A stretch of 16,220 nucleotides of DNA from positions 1 to 16,220 of the forward strand of contig JAPYWU010000012.1 of the NCBI GenBank assembly GCA_028276205.1, in the 5' to 3' direction. Numbering within the stretch: position 1 is the stretch's first letter; each line of letters begins with the position of its first letter. This document shows positions 13,637-16,220 of this stretch, piece after piece. The translations under genes were made by a program, and so were the position numbers. This DNA is from Dictyoglomaceae bacterium (lineage in GTDB: Bacteria; Dictyoglomota; Dictyoglomia; Dictyoglomales; Dictyoglomaceae). Below the pieces are notes generated by a model. The model had not been told where the DNA came from and ran no database searches. It saw only the letters and a program-made list of their open reading frames with translations.

Positions 13637-14454
13637 TGATTCAATTGAGAAATGTTTCTTACGTATATCATGAAGGTACAACTCAGGAGAAGGTAGCTCT
13701 AAAAGATGTGAATATAGAGATACCTTCTCCTTCTTTTTTAGCTATAATTGGGGCTAATGGTTCAGGTAAATCAACTTTTGCAAGACTTTTGAATGGTCTT
13801 CTTATTCCTACTCATGGTGATGTGATAGTTGATGGTTTAAATTCTAAGGATTTTGAAAATTTGTGGGAAATAAGAAAAAAGGTAGGATTAGTTTTTCAAA
13901 ACCCTGATAATCAAATAATAGGAATGACTGTTGAGGAGGATGTAGCTTTTGGTTGCGAAAATCTTGGTTTGCCTCCCAAAGAGATTGAAGAAAGAATTGA
14001 TTTTGCTCTAAAATCTGTTGGGATGGAAGAATATAGAAAATATCCTCCTCATCTACTTTCTGGAGGACAAAAACAAAGAATAGCAATAGCTGGAATATTG
14101 GCTATGTTACCTAAATATATAGTTTTAGACGAACCTACAACTATGTTAGATCCAAAAGGTAGAAAGGAGATAATGGGAGTAGTCAAAAAATTATATAAAG
14201 AAGAAAAAACCTCTATTATACTTATTACTCATCATATGGAAGAGGTTGTATGGGCAGATAGAATAGCAGTTTTTAATAAAGGAGAAATAGTTTTAGAGGG
14301 TTCCCCAAAGGAGATATTTATGAAGGATGAAAAATTAGAAGAATGGGGACTTTCTGTACCATTAGTTACAAAGCTTTCTAAATGTTTAGTCGAAAGAGGT
14401 TTTAAAATACCTCATCCCATTCTTACCATTGAGGAACTTTCTACATGGCTTTGA
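13636..14454 (+). CDS. ecfA1: ECF transporter ATPase A1
   Basis: This is one of two ATPase subunits that power energy-coupling-factor transporters, which import vitamins or metals at the cytoplasmic membrane. The 272-residue protein is a complete ABC ATPase: Walker A GANGSGKS (39-46), Q-loop Q88 (VFQNPDNQ), signature LSGGQ (141-145), Walker B YIVLDEP with E166 and the switch His199 (ITHHMEE). FQNPDNQ followed by TVEEDVAFG is typical of EcfA/CbiO-like subunits. A C-terminal domain of about 45 residues (EEWGLSVPLVTKLS onwards) is the EcfA dimerisation region. The start shares a base with the rplQ stop and has no strong ribosome binding site, so translation probably follows from rplQ. Overlaps ecfA2 by 10 bases. 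Confidence 0.95.
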   Translation: MIQLRNVSYVYHEGTTQEKVALKDVNIEIPSPSFLAIIGANGSGKSTFARLLNGLLIPTHGDVIVDGLNSKDFENLWEIRKKVGLVFQNPDNQIIGMTVEEDVAFGCENLGLPPKEIEERIDFALKSVGMEEYRKYPPHLLSGGQKQRIAIAGILAMLPKYIVLDEPTTMLDPKGRKEIMGVVKKLYKEEKTSIILITHHMEEVVWADRIAVFNKGEIVLEGSPKEIFMKDEKLEEWGLSVPLVTKLSKCLVERGFKIPHPILTIEELSTWL

Positions 14455-15308
14455 TAAGTCTTAAAAATGTCCAATATATATATATGGAAAAGACTCCCTT
14501 AGAACGAGAAGCAATAAAAGATATTTCTTTAGATATAGGGAAAGGAGAAAGTATAGGAATAATAGGAAAAACAGGATCTGGTAAATCTACTTTGATTCAG
14601 CTGATTTCAGGTCTTCTTTATCCTACCCAAGGAGAAATATTTATAAAGGATAGAGATATTAAAAAATGGAATTCTAAAGAACTTTGTAAAATTATTGGAA
14701 TAGTTTTTCAATATCCAGAATATCAGTTTTTTGCTGAGACAGTTTTTGAAGAAGTAGCATTTGGCCCAAGAAATGTAGGTATACCAGATGAAGAGTTAGA
14801 AAATTGTGTAAGAGAAGCTCTTACTACTGTTGGATTGTCATATGAAGAGATTAAAGACAGATCTCCATTTAATCTATCTGGAGGAGAGAAACGAAGACTG
14901 GCTATTGCAAGTATTCTTGCTATGAATCCAGAGGTACTTATATTGGATGAGCCTACTGCAAACTTAGACCCTAAAGGTAAAGTTGAAATAATGAATTATA
15001 TCAATAAGTGGGTACAAAGTAGAAATAAAACCTTAATATTAGTTTCTCATGATTTGGATGAGATTATAAGAACTGTTAAGAGAGTAATAGTTTTAAAAGA
15101 AGGGAAAATTATTTTTGATGGTCCTATTGAAAAATTGTTTTTAAATTATGAAAAGATAGAAGAGGCAGAGTTAGAACTTCCTGAAATTCTTAAACTAAGA
15201 AAGGTATTAGAAGATAAGGGATATCCTTTAGAAGGAGCCTTTACTGTACATGAAATTGTAGAGAGAATTGTGGCTTTTAAGGAGCATATTTCAATATGGA
15301 AGTCTTAA
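14445..15308 (+). CDS. ecfA2: ECF transporter ATPase A2
   Basis: This is the second ATPase subunit of the ECF transporter and pairs with EcfA1 and the T component. The 287-residue protein has Walker A GKTGSGKST (41-49), Q-loop Q89 (FQYPEYQ), signature LSGGE (144-148), Walker B VLILDEP with E169, and switch His202 (VSHDLDE). FQYPEYQFFAETVFEEVAFGP is the typical A2 wording. LSGGE here, against LSGGQ in the partner, matches the usual A1/A2 difference. The C-terminal domain ends IVERIVAFKEHISIWKS. GAGGAAC at 14431-14437 is 7 bases before the ATG, inside ecfA1. It overlaps ecfT by 13 bases. Confidence 0.95.
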   Translation: MALISLKNVQYIYMEKTPLEREAIKDISLDIGKGESIGIIGKTGSGKSTLIQLISGLLYPTQGEIFIKDRDIKKWNSKELCKIIGIVFQYPEYQFFAETVFEEVAFGPRNVGIPDEELENCVREALTTVGLSYEEIKDRSPFNLSGGEKRRLAIASILAMNPEVLILDEPTANLDPKGKVEIMNYINKWVQSRNKTLILVSHDLDEIIRTVKRVIVLKEGKIIFDGPIEKLFLNYEKIEEAELELPEILKLRKVLEDKGYPLEGAFTVHEIVERIVAFKEHISIWKS

Positions 15309-16102
15309 AGACGTTTCCATTAGGACAATACATTCCAGGGAATTCTTTACTTCATGGAATTAGTGCTAAAGCTAAGATTATTGTATCTTTTTGGTTAATA
15401 ATTATTATTTTCTTACTTAAACTGAATTTTTATTCTTATTTACTTTTCTTTTTCTTAATTTTACTTGGAATTCTATTGTCTTCTTTACCAATAAATTATT
15501 TTGTTAGAAGCCTAAAGCCAGTTTATTTCTTGGTATTATTCACATTTATAATTCATTTTTTCTTTGGAGAGGAGGGTGGAAGGGTATATTTTAGATATGG
15601 AATTATCCATATTACTGACAATGGTATAAAAATGGCTTTATTTATGTCTTTAAGACTTATATACTTAGTATTGATAACTTCCTTGCTTACTCTTACGACT
15701 TCGGTATTAGAGTTAGCTCAGGCTATTGAGGATTTATTAAAACCTTTAAATTTTGTTAAATTTCCTGTACATGAATTTTCCATGATGATGACTATAGCAA
15801 TAAGATTTGTTCCTACACTTTTAGAAGAAACAGATAAGATTATTAAAGCTCAAAAGGCAAGAGGAGCGGAATTTGGAAAGGGTAATTTAATATCTCAAGC
15901 TAAAAGTTTACTTCCTATAATTATTCCTTTGTTTATAAATGCCTTTAGAAGGGCAAATGAACTAGCTGAAGCTATGGAAGCTCGTTGCTATAGAGGAGCA
16001 AAAGGTAGGACAAGGTATAGAGTATCTCGGTGGACTATAAAGGATTTAGTGTTCTTAACTATCGGTATTTTATATCCAATCTTGTTGTTAGTATTTTTTT
16101 AG
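15296..16102 (+). CDS. ecfT: ECF transporter transmembrane T component
   Basis: EcfT is the membrane scaffold that links the two ATPases to exchangeable substrate-binding S components. The 268-residue protein begins FPLGQYIPGNSLLHGISAKAK, typical of EcfT, and has hydrophobic segments near 27-45, 47-65, 75-91, 113-136 and 248-268. The cytoplasmic coupling region has the two Ala-Arg motifs that bind the ATPase groove: ARG at 188-190 (AQKARGAEFGKG) and ARC at 229-231 (AMEARCYRGAKGRTRYR). A Cys in the second motif occurs in other family members. AAGGAG at 15279-15284 lies 11 bases before the ATG. No S component gene is in the window, so the substrate is unknown; group II ECF modules share one EcfAA'T with several distant S proteins. 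Confidence 0.94.
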   Translation: MEVLKTFPLGQYIPGNSLLHGISAKAKIIVSFWLIIIIFLLKLNFYSYLLFFFLILLGILLSSLPINYFVRSLKPVYFLVLFTFIIHFFFGEEGGRVYFRYGIIHITDNGIKMALFMSLRLIYLVLITSLLTLTTSVLELAQAIEDLLKPLNFVKFPVHEFSMMMTIAIRFVPTLLEETDKIIKAQKARGAEFGKGNLISQAKSLLPIIIPLFINAFRRANELAEAMEARCYRGAKGRTRYRVSRWTIKDLVFLTIGILYPILLLVFF

Positions 16103-16107
16103 TTGAT

Positions 16108-16220
16108 ATGCCAAACTGGAAATTGGAGATATCTTATTCAGGAAAAGATTTTTATGGTTTTCAAAGATTAAAAGGTAGAAGAACGGTTCAAGGGGAGATA
16201 GAGAGAATATTGAGTTATTT
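16108..16220 (+). CDS. truA: tRNA pseudouridine(38-40) synthase, 5' end only
   Basis: Only 37 codons are visible before the window ends. The product begins MPNWKLEISYSGKDFYGFQR, then RTVQGEIERILSYF. This matches the TruA N terminus (family: KLTIEYDGTxFxGWQ...RTVQGxLE), a tRNA-modifying enzyme that makes pseudouridine at positions 38-40 in the anticodon stem. The catalytic Asp lies beyond the window. The start is 5 bases after the ecfT stop and I see no clear Shine-Dalgarno sequence, so translation may depend on ecfT. The order ecfT-truA is conserved in Firmicutes. Confidence 0.85.
   Translation, partial: MPNWKLEISYSGKDFYGFQRLKGRRTVQGEIERILSY

Noticed and set aside
13844..14086. Open frame on the minus strand opposite ecfA1
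   Set aside because: Hydrophobic, Phe/Gln-rich peptide that is the complement of conserved ABC ATPase motifs; no independent support.
1..16220. CRISPR arrays, insertion sequences, tRNA or rRNA genes
   Set aside because: No direct-repeat array, transposase, inverted terminal repeats or clover-leaf RNA gene is visible; nearly every base is accounted for by translation and transport genes.

Overview
This window is a single, unbroken, plus-strand block of translation and secretion genes: the S10, spc and alpha ribosomal protein operons fused end to end, followed by an ECF-type vitamin/metal transporter module and the start of truA. I count 32 genes, 30 complete and two cut by the window edges (rplD at the left, truA at the right). 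The DNA is strongly A+T-rich, the coding strand is purine-rich, arginine is written mostly as AGA, and almost every gene has a strong GGAGG-type ribosome binding site. Gene order (secY-adk-map-infA-rpmJ, then rpsM-rpsK-rpsD-rpoA-rplQ, then ecfA1-ecfA2-ecfT-truA) is the layout known from Firmicutes and relatives. Codon use and protein style (charged, Lys/Glu/Arg-rich) suggest a low-GC thermophile; Dictyoglomus is my best guess and Caldicellulosiruptor/Thermoanaerobacter-type clostridia are alternatives, but this is inference because no 16S rRNA or other decisive marker is present.

Layout. 1-3997: distal part of the S10 operon (rplD partial, rplW, rplB, rpsS, rplV, rpsC, rplP, rpmC, rpsQ). 3978-9042: spc operon (rplN, rplX, rplE, rpsZ, rpsH, rplF, rplR, rpsE, rplO, secY), in which rpmD (L30) is missing from its usual place between rpsE and rplO. 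9039-10798: adk, map, infA, rpmJ. 10816-13636: alpha operon (rpsM, rpsK, rpsD, rpoA, rplQ). 13636-16102: ecfA1, ecfA2, ecfT. 16108-16220: 5' end of truA.

The genes work together: most encode ribosomal subunit proteins, IF1 starts translation, SecY and methionine aminopeptidase handle nascent chains, adenylate kinase balances adenine nucleotides, and RpoA links the block to transcription. The ECF module has two ATPases and the T component but no substrate-binding S component here, so its substrate cannot be read from the window. Neighbouring genes overlap or lie within tens of bases of each other. The longest gap is 58 bases (rpsM-rpsK), and I see no convincing terminator anywhere, which fits very long co-transcription.

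I found no undescribed system. The points worth a second look are modest: absence of rpmD, an atypical L15 N-terminal region, C-terminal tails on S3, S17, S5 and IF1 that are written through the next gene's ribosome binding site, a run of non-ATG starts, and an all-zinc set of Cys-containing ribosomal proteins.
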